Positions 33,526-42,840 are shown, counted from the stretch's first letter. The stretch: 64,000 nucleotides of DNA from Verrucomicrobiia bacterium (GCA_031290985.1 JARLJW010000008.1:1-64000); one strand, 5' to 3'. The notes: generated by a model not told the origin, from the letters alone. Numbers and translations: made by a program.

Positions 33526-34727
33526 AAGCCTGGTTCCAAGTGGGGCTGCTGGTGTTTCTCCTGGGCCTCACGGGTTGCGAAACTCCGCAGCCGGACAAGG
33601 AGCCAGCCGCTGTGCCGCCGGAGCCCATTCCATTGCCGGTGTTGCGGACGCTGGTCACACCGCCGGCCCCGCCGGGGCCCACAAACCGGCCAAGCCTGCT
33701 GTCACCGCCGAAACTAACCTTGCCGCCGGTGACGGTCCAAACGAATCCAGCGGTCGCGGCGCCCTGGCTGGGGCTGCAACTGTTCATCCAGAGCAATGAG
33801 GCCTTGAATGCGCTGGCCACGGCCATGCCCCGGCTCGCCAGCAATGGCGTCAATGTCATCATCGTGGATGTGGGGTATCATTTTGATTTCAAGTCGCACC
33901 CGGAACTGCGGCGCGGCAAGGTCATCACGCGGGCGAACGCGAAAAAGCTGGCCGCCATTGCGCGGGCGAACGGCGTGCGGTTGATCCCGGAACTCGACTG
34001 CCTTGGCCATCAGTCCGAGAAAAATTATACCAAGGCATTTCTGGCGACGTATCCCGAGTTCACCGAGCCGTCGCCTTCCCAGCCGGACCTGAAGACAGCC
34101 TACCTCAAGAGCTGGTGCCCAAATAATCCGCGGGTCGAGCCGATCATCTTTGATCTGATCGACGAAATTGCCCGGGCGTTTGATGCGGATGCCTTTCATG
34201 TCGGCATGGACGAGATTTTCAACCTGTCCTCGGACAACTGTCCACGCTGCCGGGGCCAGGAACCGGCCAAGCTTTTTGCCAAGGTCGTAAACGATCTGCA
34301 CGCGCACATCGTGGACACGAACAAGCTGGAGATGTTCATGTGGGGCGACCGGTTGCTGGACGCGAGAAAAACCGGCTATTCACAATGGGAGGCATCGCGC
34401 ATCGGCACGGCGGGGGCGATTGACCTGATTCCCACGAACATCGTCATCTGCGACTGGCATTATGGCAAACGGGCGGCGTATCCCTCCGTGCCGTTGTTCC
34501 TGCAAAAAGGATTTCGCGTCTGGCCGGCGGGTTTCCAGCCGCTGGAAGCCTCCCGGGCCTTCAGCGATTATGCGCAGAAGCTGCGGGCGCAAAATCCGCG
34601 GGTCATGGGTTATCTGTGCACCACTTGGACCCTGGGCAAGCCGGAAACGGTCGCGGACTGGCCGCCGGCGAAGGAGATTTTGAAGGATTGGAAGACGCCG
34701 GAGGCGGTGAGCACGAACAGTCCATAA
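33522..34727 (+). CDS. GH20-like lipoprotein (beta-N-acetylhexosaminidase catalytic domain)
   Basis: A 401-residue product starting in the argB stop (ATGA). The N-terminal signal has a lipobox (LTGC), followed by a long Pro-rich linker to about residue 75. The remaining TIM-barrel part shows the GH20 pattern: ITRANAKKLAAIARANGVRLIPELDCLGHQS and FHVGMDEIF, in which Asp230-Glu231 are the predicted stabilising and acid/base residues. The barrel ends with WPAGFQP and GYLCTTWT. It should cleave terminal N-acetylhexosamines or related sugars at the cell envelope, but substrate residues beyond the DE pair are not clearly read. Coupling to argB appears accidental. Confidence 0.85.
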   Translation: MKAWFQVGLLVFLLGLTGCETPQPDKEPAAVPPEPIPLPVLRTLVTPPAPPGPTNRPSLLSPPKLTLPPVTVQTNPAVAAPWLGLQLFIQSNEALNALATAMPRLASNGVNVIIVDVGYHFDFKSHPELRRGKVITRANAKKLAAIARANGVRLIPELDCLGHQSEKNYTKAFLATYPEFTEPSPSQPDLKTAYLKSWCPNNPRVEPIIFDLIDEIARAFDADAFHVGMDEIFNLSSDNCPRCRGQEPAKLFAKVVNDLHAHIVDTNKLEMFMWGDRLLDARKTGYSQWEASRIGTAGAIDLIPTNIVICDWHYGKRAAYPSVPLFLQKGFRVWPAGFQPLEASRAFSDYAQKLRAQNPRVMGYLCTTWTLGKPETVADWPPAKEILKDWKTPEAVSTNSP

Positions 34728-35014
34728 GCGAGGATTGAAGGTGGAGGATGGAGGATGGCCGGTCAAAAGTGAGCAACCCACGCGCGGGGCGGCTGGCAGG
34801 GGGAAATGACTCCAATTCCCCCCGAATTCAACGCAACGGCAAAAGCTGCAACGCGTTATTTATAAATGTTTTGTAAAAGTGTCACTTGAAAGGACACTTG
34901 CCCAAACGCCTGCTGGACACCAGCCGGGTGCGGCGGCAACTACGCGAGCATCACCAAGATTTGCTGCCGGAACTGGAAGACATCGCAGCAGCGGAATTTT
35001 TGTAAAACGCGAAA
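34728..35014. other. Intergenic region with repeat and a small reading frame
   Basis: Starts with GGATTGAAGGTGGAGGATGGAGG-type repeat sequence, then contains the short frame at 34886. Nothing else is supported. Confidence 0.4.
34886..35005 (+). CDS. Possible 39-residue protein or gene remnant
   Basis: Too short for the track. From a TTG, the frame reads a charged helical peptide with KRLLDTSRVRRQLREHHQDL and LPELEDIAAAEFL before a stop. A stop lies nine bases upstream. The amphipathic composition looks protein-like, unlike the surrounding repeats, and it may be the C-terminal remnant of a larger gene. No ribosome-binding site is obvious. Confidence 0.35.
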   Translation: MKGHLPKRLLDTSRVRRQLREHHQDLLPELEDIAAAEFL

Positions 35015-35197
35015 TCAAACAGCGGGGATTTCTCCACGCTGTTTCATGACTGCGGCAAAGCCAATCTCACCCTTGGGCTGGATGGTTTGCATCATCAACT
35101 TCTGTTCGCGCTGCCGAAGCCAATTGATGATCACGTAGGATGCAACGGCACCACACACAATAGCTGCCAAGAGAGTAAAAAATAATCTTCCGCTCAT
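35015..35197 (-). CDS. Possible small single-pass membrane protein
   Basis: Sixty residues from MSGRLFFTLLAAIVCGAV. One membrane helix (LFFTLLAAIVCGAVASYVII) precedes a basic, Gln-rich tail (NWLRQREQKLMMQ). The longer frame to 35236 adds an implausible N-terminus. No Shine-Dalgarno sequence is seen. It overlaps no other gene and lies downstream of the frameshifted dual-OB-like gene. Confidence 0.4.
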   Translation of the reverse strand: MSGRLFFTLLAAIVCGAVASYVIINWLRQREQKLMMQTIQPKGEIGFAAVMKQRGEIPAV

Positions 35198-35252
35198 AAT
35201 GATTTTGATTATAGCACAGAACGTGTGAGTTAACAAACGGAGCTGGATTGCC

Positions 35253-35823
35253 CTAGTCTGTAAGCAAATCGTTCAGGTCAATCCCATGCTGCATCCCAAG
35301 CTGGATGGTCATTTGAAAAACGTCGCTTTCAGAATCTCCATAAAAAACGCTTTTTTCAGGGTAACTGCCCGGACTTTTGATGATATGGAAAAATTGTTTC
35401 CGGCCATCCCAGGTTGTCCAGCCACGACAAATACGACCTTCGGCCAGATACCGGTCAACGGTAGCGGCATCAGAGTGATGCAGGATTATCTACAATGGTT
35501 GGCAGGCAATCCTTTCCATATTCTGCAACTTTTTCCCATGCTTGGGTGTGATCAAAAAAATGGTCTTCGGGGTGGTCAGGATTATTACAAGATCCCGTTA
35601 TGACTACTTTGACCATGTCCAGCGGGCGAATCGCCTGGCCCTGGCAAAGTGTGCTGCCGTATGGAACTCCGCCAGCTGGGTTTCTTGGATCAACAAGCCG
35701 AATCCATTGATTGCTGATATCGTAAAGACCAGCTTCCAATGGAGTTGCCAACTTCCCCGCCACACAAAACCCACCTGGGCGTTTTGAGTTCGCCAAAATC
35801 AGAATGTGTTTAGTCTCAGCCAT
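35253..35823 (-). pseudogene. Frameshifted dual-OB-like protein gene
   Basis: The first part, 117 residues, reads MAETKHILILANSKRPGGFC, then WIRLVDPRNPAGG and NPDHPEDHFFDHTQAW, which matches the dual OB-fold family known from bacterial defence-rich regions, in my recollection. It stops at 35470 after NPASL. One base further on, a second open frame continues without a break (SDAATVDRYLAEGRIC, GWTTWDGRKQFFHII, VFQMTIQLGMQHG) to a TAG at 35253. The total of 571 bases is one more than a multiple of three, so a single-base insertion near 35468-35475 would explain both halves. It is either a recent pseudogene, a sequencing error or a programmed frameshift. Confidence 0.65.
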
Positions 35824-37986
35824 ATGATGCCCTTTCCCTTTGTGTTTACATGATTTTTCTCGGTTCGATAGATTCGAAATTGGGAATGTACGCCCGTAGC
35901 AAGCAGGTGGATTGCTATTGACACTAATTGATGTTCAGAGTTTTTCACGCAACAGGTTTGACACATAGGTCCAACTGCCCATCGACAACCGCCTGGCAAT
36001 CCAACCCAGGGTCGTGGTCGTTTCCGCCCGCAACTGCGGGTAACTTCACCTTCCCTTTATCGCCTTTCGGACGTTGGGGCAATTCCTTTTCGTCCAGCCC
36101 GGCGCCGGCAAGCCGGCCCGCAGCCACGCCGGGCGCTGTGTTGGCGGTTGGAGATATTTCTGTCCGCCCTCATTCTATAGCAGTTCCTGGCAAGATTGGC
36201 ACAGTCTGGGCGTGTCACTTCTGCGTGCCGGCGTGGTGAATCAGCACGCGTTGGTTGGCAATCGCGGCAGGCAGAGGACTGCCCGCCCTACCTGCCGCGG
36301 TGCCAATATCAAGTTTAACTGCCATAACGTGGACTCGCGCGCGCCCGCCCGTCCGGCCCTCCGGGCCTTCGCCTCGGCCGAATTCTTTTTTCTGCTTTCC
36401 CAAGCAGAAAAAATCTCCCCTAGGTAGAGGAACCCGGGAAGTTGTGTCGGGCAGGCTCATGGGTCGTGGGAGCAATCCAGTCGCGGGCGCTGCTGGCGCA
36501 GAGCCACCAGGGGGCGGTCAAACCAGTTTCAATTGCGAGGGTGGGCGGGTGGGCTTTGGATGTTCGCGCGTCGCGGGCGGGGTCACGGTTTTTCCAGGCG
36601 GCAGGATGCCGCCCAGAACCCGCAGGCAGGATGCCTGCGCTACGGAAGGACCGGCCAGCCGCGCCCGCAACACGAATTTTCAGGAAATCGAAAACCGGTG
36701 TAGCGGCTACAGGGCAGGTTTTTAGGAAAAGGAGCAGGATCAGTTTGTGAGGTAGAGAATCCGGGTTCACCTTGCGGGTGGATGATTTGGGCGTCGTGGG
36801 TTGGCGATGGAAAAGCGGCGCTGAAGCGACCGGAGTCCAGACGCTACGCGAATGCCGCACGGTGGACCTTTGAGGCATGGCGGGTTTGCGAGGCTCAGGC
36901 TGGCAGGGACATGAAGGACAGCAGGGACAAAAGGCCGGCGGGGACAAAGGGGTCGGCGGTTCCGGTTCGACTGGAAGGTTGCCATGGATCCCGCTTTTTC
37001 TTCTTTCCGCCGGCCAAATATACAGACAGTTTTTTTGGGAAAACGTTCAATAAAATACTTGGATTTATTTGCGGTGCGGGGGTTGCCGGGAGGGCGTGGG
37101 TGGGGATAGTATCCAAGAGTTTTTCTATCTTATGGCCTAGGTTGCAGGCGGACGTGTAAATAACGAATGTCGAATGACGAATGCGGTGTTCAGGTTCGAG
37201 TGTTCAGGTCCGTGCAGGGGACGGGCGCACGGCCGCCGGGGGCAGGTAATGAGTTTGTGAGTTAGTGAATGAGTGAGTTTGGGGTCCTTGCGGACGGCCA
37301 CCGGGGGACGGGTTTGGCGAGCATGAAGGGTTGGCGCAGCGTTTTCAGGCAAGAATGCTTTGGTGGCAGGCGAAAGCGGTGTCGCCGCTGCGCTCTGCCA
37401 CCGCAGTCCAAAACACGCTGGCGCGTGGACGGTACTGGCGTACGGGTGCGAGCCGCACGGGCCACCGGGGAACGGGGGAAATGAGCCCGTTTTGGCCGGT
37501 TGGAATTTTGCAAAAAGACCAATAAAAACGCAAAAATTAAACCAAATTAAACCAAGTTAAGGTACTGGCGTACGGCCACCATGTGACGGGTGATGGGTGA
37601 CCTGTGACGAGGAAAAACCGGGCACTGATGCATATATAGAGATAAGAAAAAACAGATAAGAAAAAGGCCGAAAACATTGGGAATCCAAGTAAATCCAACT
37701 AAATCCAACCAAAAAATAAATCACGAATGAATATAGGAGCCCGAGGCCTGAAACGTGCATTCGAGGACGAGAACGAGGACGAGGACGATCCGCCTCTGGG
37801 AAGGGTCCTTGCGCAAGGCCTTGGGTATCAAGGTCCGTTAGCCCTTGTTAGGCTTTGTTAGCCCTTAGAATTTTTAAAAGTACTGGCGTACGGCCACCAG
37901 ATGCCGCCAGGCAAAACCGGGCGGCGGCTGGCGGGGTGGAAGTCGGGCTTGGATTTATTTTGGCAAGCTGCGAAAATGGAACGGTC
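35824..37986. repeat. Repeat-rich, gene-poor island
   Basis: More than 2 kb with no convincing gene. It holds many dispersed repeats: GCGTTGGTTGGCAATCGCGG (36248; relative at 38604), a GCAGGATGCCTGCGCTAC-type element (36629), a relative of block B (36780-36870), GTACGGCCACC units (37430, 37561, 37880), the AT-rich tail with AAAAATTAAACCAAATTAAACC (37530; cf. 1013), GAGGACGAGAACGAGGACG (37764) and GTTAGCCCTTGTTAGGC (37837). A 36110-36415 stretch of compositionally odd, GC-rich sequence has the feel of non-coding DNA. Short ORFs here are repeat translations. Confidence 0.65.
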
Positions 37987-38550
37987 GTGAATCAAGCCGC
38001 CTACATATTGCGCGAGAACACCGGCACCTCCGGTCTCGTGGAATCCGCGCGTGCCGCCGTGGCGGTGCTGGCGGAGCACGATATCCCGCATCTCATCGTC
38101 GGCGGGCTGGCGGTGCAGGAGCATGGTTATCCGCGCGTGACCATTGATGTGGACATCGTGGTGCCGGATGTGTTGGAGGCGGTGGAATGGCTCACGGCCA
38201 ATGTCAGCGGCCCGTTCTTCCGGGTGCCCGATTTCCAAGACCGCGTCGAAGACCGGCGCAATGGCGTGGAGATCGACCTGCTTCCCGCCGGCAAGGTTTT
38301 GAAGCGGGGCTGCAAAGTCCCCTTCCCCGAACCGGTCAAAGTGACGGAACAATTTCAAATCATATCGCTGGAGGAACTGCTTTCACTGAAGCTGGACAGT
38401 TGGAACAGCAGCCCAAACCGGCGGCTCAAGGACAAAGCCGATGTGATTGAACTGATCCTGCGCCGCAAGCTGGCGCGCGATCTGGCGGTGAACCCGGCGA
38501 TTCGCGCGCTCTACACGGAGACGTGGGATGCGTTGCAGAAAGAGCAGTGA
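37987..38550 (+). CDS. Nucleotidyltransferase-like protein (AbiEii/DUF6036 type)
   Basis: About 187 residues from the GTG at 37987; the track start lies in a repeat unit upstream. The core motif LIVGGLAVQEHGYPRVTIDVDIVV contains the Gly-rich loop and the DxD pair of nucleotidyltransferase-fold proteins, followed by a third acidic position in NGVEIDLL. The C-terminal part (SLEELLSLKLDSW, KDKADVIELI) is typical of the DUF6036/AbiEii group. Some relatives are toxins of type IV toxin-antitoxin pairs, but no antitoxin gene is adjacent. It follows a repeat island, so it may be an accessory gene. Confidence 0.75.
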   Translation: MNQAAYILRENTGTSGLVESARAAVAVLAEHDIPHLIVGGLAVQEHGYPRVTIDVDIVVPDVLEAVEWLTANVSGPFFRVPDFQDRVEDRRNGVEIDLLPAGKVLKRGCKVPFPEPVKVTEQFQIISLEELLSLKLDSWNSSPNRRLKDKADVIELILRRKLARDLAVNPAIRALYTETWDALQKEQ

Positions 38551-38834
38551 AAAAGTGAATGCGGCGGAGCGGAGTTCGAAGCTTCGACGCGCTGATAAAT
38601 TAGAATGCATTGGTTGGCAACCGGCGGCGCGCGCGGAGCGACGCGCCCTACCACGTTGGGCGAATTTGGTGCGAATGGATTTAAGATCGTTTCAACAAAA
38701 GAAGGCCAGGGCGCGACGGAGTCCCGCCGCGCCATTATTGGATGAATGATTTCGATTTGCGATTTGGAAAATTCGTTTTAGGATTCGACCGCGAATCCAT
38801 GTGGAATCCGCGCTTGATAAGATCGATACTGTAA
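38551..38834. repeat. Gap with dispersed repeats
   Basis: Carries GCATTGGTTGGCAACCGGCG followed by GGAGCGACGCGCCCTACCAC (38604-38655), and GGCGCGACGGAGTCCCGCCG (38709), elements typical of this genome's intergenic DNA. The argD promoter should lie in the last 60 bases; no clear box is seen. Confidence 0.5.
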
Positions 38835-40118
38835 ATGAAAGAAATCGTCCCCGCGCCTCCGGCCATCGTGCGCAATGATTACGAGTCCATCCGTGAGCTG
38901 TTCACGCGCAATGTCGTGCCCAGCTACGGGCGCTTTGAACTGGTGCTGAGCCACGGCGCGGGCAGTTATGTTTTTGACGTCGCGGGCAAGCGCTATCTGG
39001 ATCTCGGCAGCGGCATCGCGGTCTGCTGCCTCGGCCACGCGCACCCGGCCATCACGGAGGCGCTGGTGGAACAGTCCAAGAAGCTGATCCACGTCTCGAA
39101 CCTGTATTTCACCGAGCCGCAGGGTCGGCTGGCGGCGGAACTGGTCAAACGCATCGGCGCGGGCAAGGTGTTCTTCGCGAACAGCGGCGCGGAGGCGAAC
39201 GAAGGCTTGTTCAAGCTGGCGCGGAAGTTCGGGCATGACGAGGGCCGGTTTGAAATCCTGACGGCGACCAATTCTTTTCACGGGCGGACGCTGGCGGGCA
39301 TCGCGGCGACGGGCCAGGACAAGGTGAAGAAGGGTTTTGAGCCGATGACGCCCGGGTTCCGGCACATCCCGTACAACGACCTGGCGGCGGCGCGGGCGGC
39401 CCTCTCGCCGGCGACGGTGGCCATCCTGATCGAGGGCGTGCAGGGCGAAGGCGGCGTGACGCCGGCAACGCCGGAGTATCTGCTGGGCCTGCGCGCGTTG
39501 TGTGATGAGAAAAAATTGCTGCTGCTCATGGATGGCGTGCAATGCGGCCATTACCGGACGGGCCGGTTCCAGAGTTTTCAAAAGATCCTCGAGGGCGTGC
39601 CCGGCGGCGAAAAATTTCTGCCGGACGGGCTGTCGATGGCGAAGTCGCTCGGCGGCGGTTTTCCGATCGGCGCGTTCTGGGTGCGGGCGCCGTATGCGGA
39701 CCTGCTGAGCGCGGGGACGCATGGCACGACGTACGGGGGCACGCCGCTCGCCTGCGCGGTGGCCTTGAAAGTCCTCGAGGTTTTGGACCGGGAGAATTTG
39801 GCGGAGCAAGCGGTGAAACTCGGCGGCTGGCTGAAAGCGGAGATTGAGCGGCTGGCGAAGACCTATCCCACGGTGGTGAAAGGGGCGCGGGGCATGGGAT
39901 TTATTTTGGGGATCGAATTGATGGAAAAGATTCCCGCTTTTGCCGCGAGCGACAAGACGGCGGCGTTGCAGTTCACGAACCGGCTGCATGCGGCGGGCGT
40001 GCTGACGGTGCCGGCGGGGAGCCAGATTGTGCGGTTGTTGCCGCCGTTGAATCTGAAACTGGAGGAGGCGGCGGAAGGGATTTCGAAGATTGAGGAAGTG
40101 ATCAAGGGGTTGGTTTAA
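38835..40118 (+). CDS. argD: Acetylornithine aminotransferase
   Basis: PLP-dependent class III aminotransferase of 427 residues, converting N-acetylglutamate semialdehyde to N-acetylornithine. It shows LDLGSGIAVCCLGHAHP, FFANSGAEANEGLFKLARK (cofactor phosphate binding), FHGRTLAGIAATGQ, the PLP-Asp region LLMDGVQCGHYRTG, and the Schiff-base lysine in DGLSMAKSLGGGFP. VQCGHYRTG replaces the usual VQTGIGRTG, a small deviation. Context with argB and argF supports the arginine role over other class III aminotransferases. Confidence 0.92.
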   Translation: MKEIVPAPPAIVRNDYESIRELFTRNVVPSYGRFELVLSHGAGSYVFDVAGKRYLDLGSGIAVCCLGHAHPAITEALVEQSKKLIHVSNLYFTEPQGRLAAELVKRIGAGKVFFANSGAEANEGLFKLARKFGHDEGRFEILTATNSFHGRTLAGIAATGQDKVKKGFEPMTPGFRHIPYNDLAAARAALSPATVAILIEGVQGEGGVTPATPEYLLGLRALCDEKKLLLLMDGVQCGHYRTGRFQSFQKILEGVPGGEKFLPDGLSMAKSLGGGFPIGAFWVRAPYADLLSAGTHGTTYGGTPLACAVALKVLEVLDRENLAEQAVKLGGWLKAEIERLAKTYPTVVKGARGMGFILGIELMEKIPAFAASDKTAALQFTNRLHAAGVLTVPAGSQIVRLLPPLNLKLEEAAEGISKIEEVIKGLV

Positions 40119-40276
40119 CCCAACCTCACCTCTCCATTCCATGGCCGCTGTCGCTGCTCCCCTCCATCGAATGGAGCGGAGAGGGGGTGAGAGCAACGGC
40201 AGATCGGATGCGATGGTTGCAAGAGGCGTTGAAGCGGCCTAAAGGCCGCGGCCCGGCTGAAAGAATAATTTGAATC
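40119..40276. repeat. Gap with inverted repeat elements
   Basis: Contains CTCCATTCCATGG facing CATCGAATGGAG within a CTCACC...GGGGTGAG frame (40126-40190), and GCGGCCTAAAGGCCGC at 40234. The first is related to the element near 29275. Confidence 0.45.
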
Positions 40277-40900
40277 ATGAATGCGGCGGCACATAAACAT
40301 TTGTCCACGGTTGACCCGGTGATGGCGCGGCTGATTCTTGAAATCGGCGAATGCAGGCTGGTGCCGGAAACGCGGCGGTCGCCGTTCCAGTCACTGGTGC
40401 AGGCGGTGGCGCACCAGCAGCTCAACGGGACGGCGGCGAACACGATCCTGACGCGTTTCAAAAAGTTGTTTCCCGGACGCAGATTTCCGCGGCCGGAAGA
40501 CCTGGCGGGGGTGACGGATGAACAGATCCGCGCGTGCGGATTTTCCTTCGCGAAGATCAGGGCCATCCGCGACATTGCAGAAAAGACCCTGTCCGGCGTG
40601 GTGCCGACCGCGCGGGAAATTGTCAAGCTCTCCGATGACGAGATCATCGCGCGGCTGACGGCGGTGCGGGGCGTCGGGCGCTGGACGGTGGAGATGCTTT
40701 TGATTTTTCAACTGGGCCGCGAGGATGTGCTGCCCGTGGATGATTTTGGCGTGCGCGCCGGTTTCCAGAAGGCCTACAAAAAACGCGCGATGCCCAAGCC
40801 GAAACAACTGCTGGCGTACGGCAAACGGTGGCGGCCGCACGCGACCACGGCGGCGTGGTTCCTCTGGCGGGCGGCCGACGCGGCCAAGAAAAAGAAGTGA
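40277..40900 (+). CDS. DNA-3-methyladenine glycosylase II, HhH-GPD (AlkA type)
   Basis: Base-excision repair enzyme removing alkylated purines. The 207-residue protein has the helix-hairpin-helix LTAVRGVGRWTVEMLLIF and the catalytic Asp in VLPVDDFGVRAGF. N-terminal residues include PFQSLVQAVAHQQLNGTAA. It lacks the N-terminal TATA-like domain of E. coli AlkA, as in the shorter archaeal and bacterial forms. It lies between argD and argF on the same strand without overlap. Confidence 0.92.
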   Translation: MNAAAHKHLSTVDPVMARLILEIGECRLVPETRRSPFQSLVQAVAHQQLNGTAANTILTRFKKLFPGRRFPRPEDLAGVTDEQIRACGFSFAKIRAIRDIAEKTLSGVVPTAREIVKLSDDEIIARLTAVRGVGRWTVEMLLIFQLGREDVLPVDDFGVRAGFQKAYKKRAMPKPKQLLAYGKRWRPHATTAAWFLWRAADAAKKKK

Positions 40901-40962
40901 CGACGCGGCCCACTTAGGTTATACAATTTTCTTTGGGCGGAAATTCCCAGAAGGATTTAATC

Positions 40963-41862
40963 ATGAAACATCTGTTATCATTGGAAAAGCTGCCCCGGGC
41001 GGATTTTGAAACGATCCTGCGCGACACGAGATTTTTCAAGCAGGAGCGCGGGGCGCACTCGACGCAGCCGCTGAAGGGCCAGACGTGGGCGATCATGTTC
41101 TCCAAGTCATCGACGCGGACGCGCGTGTCCTTCGAGGTGGGCATCCGGGAGCTCGGGGGCAGCCCGATGTTTCTGAACGCGAATGACATCCAACTGGGCC
41201 GCGGCGAGCCGATCCAGGACACGGCGCGGGTCATCGGGCGCATGGCGCACGGCGCGGTCATCCGCACGTTTGCGCAGAGCGACGTGGAGACGTTCGCGGA
41301 GTTCGCCAAAATTCCGACGATCAACGCCTTGACGGATGACGAACACCCGTGCCAGGTGTTGACGGACATCTTCACGTTTGAAGAAATGCGCGGATCCATC
41401 GCGGGCAAGGTGGTGACGTTCGTCGGCGACGGCGCGTGCAACATGCCGGTCTCGTGGATTTTTGCGGCGGTGAAGATGGGGTTTGAACTGCGCATCGCGG
41501 CGCCGAAGGCGTTTCAGCCGGCGCCGGAAATCCTGCGGCGCGCGGGCGGAAAGATCGTGGTCACGGAAGACCTGAACGCGGCGGCGGCCGGCGCGGACCT
41601 GCTGTACACGGACGTGTGGGTCTCCATGGGCAAGGAGGCGGAGGCGGCCGAGCGCATCAAGGTTTTGGGCGGTTACCAGATTAACGCGAAGCTGGTGAAG
41701 CTGGCCAAGCCGGGCGCGCTGGTGATGCATTGCCTGCCGGCGTATCGCGGCAAGGAAATCGATGCGGAGACCTTCGAGGCGCACGCGGACACCATTTTCA
41801 CCGAGGCGGAAAACCGGCTGCACACGCAGAAGGCGATTTTGAACTGGTGCGTGGCGCGATAA
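40963..41862 (+). CDS. argF: Ornithine carbamoyltransferase
   Basis: Catalyses carbamoyl phosphate plus ornithine to citrulline. The 299-residue protein begins at MKHLLSLEKL, with AAGGAT a few bases upstream; the longer start is rejected. Carbamoyl-phosphate motif SSTRTR lies at 49-54; DEHPCQVLTD and the ornithine-binding MHCLPAYRGKEI are present. Further family sequences are DVWVSMGKEAE and QKAILNWCVAR at the C-terminus. Together with argB and argD it provides three of the arginine steps in this window. Confidence 0.95.
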   Translation: MKHLLSLEKLPRADFETILRDTRFFKQERGAHSTQPLKGQTWAIMFSKSSTRTRVSFEVGIRELGGSPMFLNANDIQLGRGEPIQDTARVIGRMAHGAVIRTFAQSDVETFAEFAKIPTINALTDDEHPCQVLTDIFTFEEMRGSIAGKVVTFVGDGACNMPVSWIFAAVKMGFELRIAAPKAFQPAPEILRRAGGKIVVTEDLNAAAAGADLLYTDVWVSMGKEAEAAERIKVLGGYQINAKLVKLAKPGALVMHCLPAYRGKEIDAETFEAHADTIFTEAENRLHTQKAILNWCVAR

Positions 41863-42034
41863 AGATTGTCCGCGCGAAAAGGTGCGGGACGACCAGCCTC
41901 ACCGAGGCTCGATGGGAACCGAGAAGCGCAGAGGGGCGCGGAGGTGGCTGCAACCGATGTTTTTCTCAGCGAGGCGCTGCGTTCTCCGCGCCTCGCGTTT
42001 ATTGGAGATTGCAGAGTTGCGGCTGGGAAAATGT

Positions 42035-42838
42035 TCAGCGGGCGATGGCGAACTGGCGAAGGTATTTCAAGGCCACGCGGAAATCCTTCGGGATTTCACT
42101 TTTAAGAACCAGGGGTTCGCCGGTGACCGGATGCGGGAGGCTTAGCTCTTCCAAGTGCAGCGCGGCGCGGCCGAGCAATGGACGTTCATCGCGGCCGGGC
42201 TTGAGGCGGTAATCTTTTTTGAGGCGCGAGAGCCAGAGATTTTTGCCGCCGTAGACCTCGTCGCCCACGACGGAAAGGCTGACGTATTTCAGGTGGACAC
42301 GGATCTGATGCTGGCGGTCGGTCACCGGCAAACAGGCCAGCAGGGACCAGTCGGAGAACCGCTCGAGCACTTCAAAGGTGGTGCGGGATTTTTTGCCCTC
42401 CCGGGCGTCCACGCACACCTGGCCGGGTTTCAGCGGATGCGGCGAGAGCTTGGCGTCCACTTCGAAATTTTGGTCCAGCGGATTGCCCCAGACGAGGGCG
42501 AGGTGTTTCCGCACCGGCTTTTCGGCGCTGAACTGATCGGCCAGGGCCATGAAGGCCGGCTTGTCCTTGGCCAGCAGCAGCACGCCGGTGGCGCCGGTAT
42601 CGAGCCGGTGCGGGTTGTTCAGATAGGTCAGACTGCGCTGCTGCGCCCAGGGCTTGGCGGCGGCGATGCCCTCGTGCAGCAGCTTCATGAGGCTCGGCCG
42701 GTCCACATCATCCGGGTCCGGGGCGACCATCAGGCCCGCCGGTTTGTCGAGGGCGAGCAGATGCGCGTCCTCAAACAAAACGGGCATCTCCCAAAATTCG
42801 CGGGTGGCCGGCGACGAGAGCTTGATGGGGGCGCTCAC
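42035..42838 (-). CDS. RluA-family pseudouridine synthase
   Basis: A 267-residue enzyme that converts uridine to pseudouridine in rRNA or tRNA. The catalytic motif is NPHRLDTGATGVLLLAKDK, with the active-site Asp right after HRL. Other motifs are DKPAGLMVAPDPDD, RQHQIRVHLKY and LHLEELSLPHPVTGE. No S4 domain is seen at the N-terminus, so it resembles the RluA/TruC-like stand-alone form. Which RNA site is modified cannot be told. It starts two bases after the PpiD/SurA-like gene, so the two are co-transcribed. Confidence 0.93.
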   Translation of the reverse strand: MSAPIKLSSPATREFWEMPVLFEDAHLLALDKPAGLMVAPDPDDVDRPSLMKLLHEGIAAAKPWAQQRSLTYLNNPHRLDTGATGVLLLAKDKPAFMALADQFSAEKPVRKHLALVWGNPLDQNFEVDAKLSPHPLKPGQVCVDAREGKKSRTTFEVLERFSDWSLLACLPVTDRQHQIRVHLKYVSLSVVGDEVYGGKNLWLSRLKKDYRLKPGRDERPLLGRAALHLEELSLPHPVTGEPLVLKSEIPKDFRVALKYLRQFAIAR

Positions 42839-42840
42839 GG

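Noticed and set aside
35286-35603. 105-residue plus ORF
   Set aside because: Antisense to the frameshifted dual-OB-like gene, which has real family features.
36255-36725. 156-residue plus ORF and overlapping ORFs of the repeat island
   Set aside because: Made of repeat translations with odd composition and no motif.
37764-37800. Tandem GAGGAC repeats considered as a CRISPR-like or minisatellite array
   Set aside because: Only a few short, irregular units without spacers of uniform length.
38778-40196. 472-residue minus ORF
   Set aside because: Antisense to argD, Arg-rich shadow translation.
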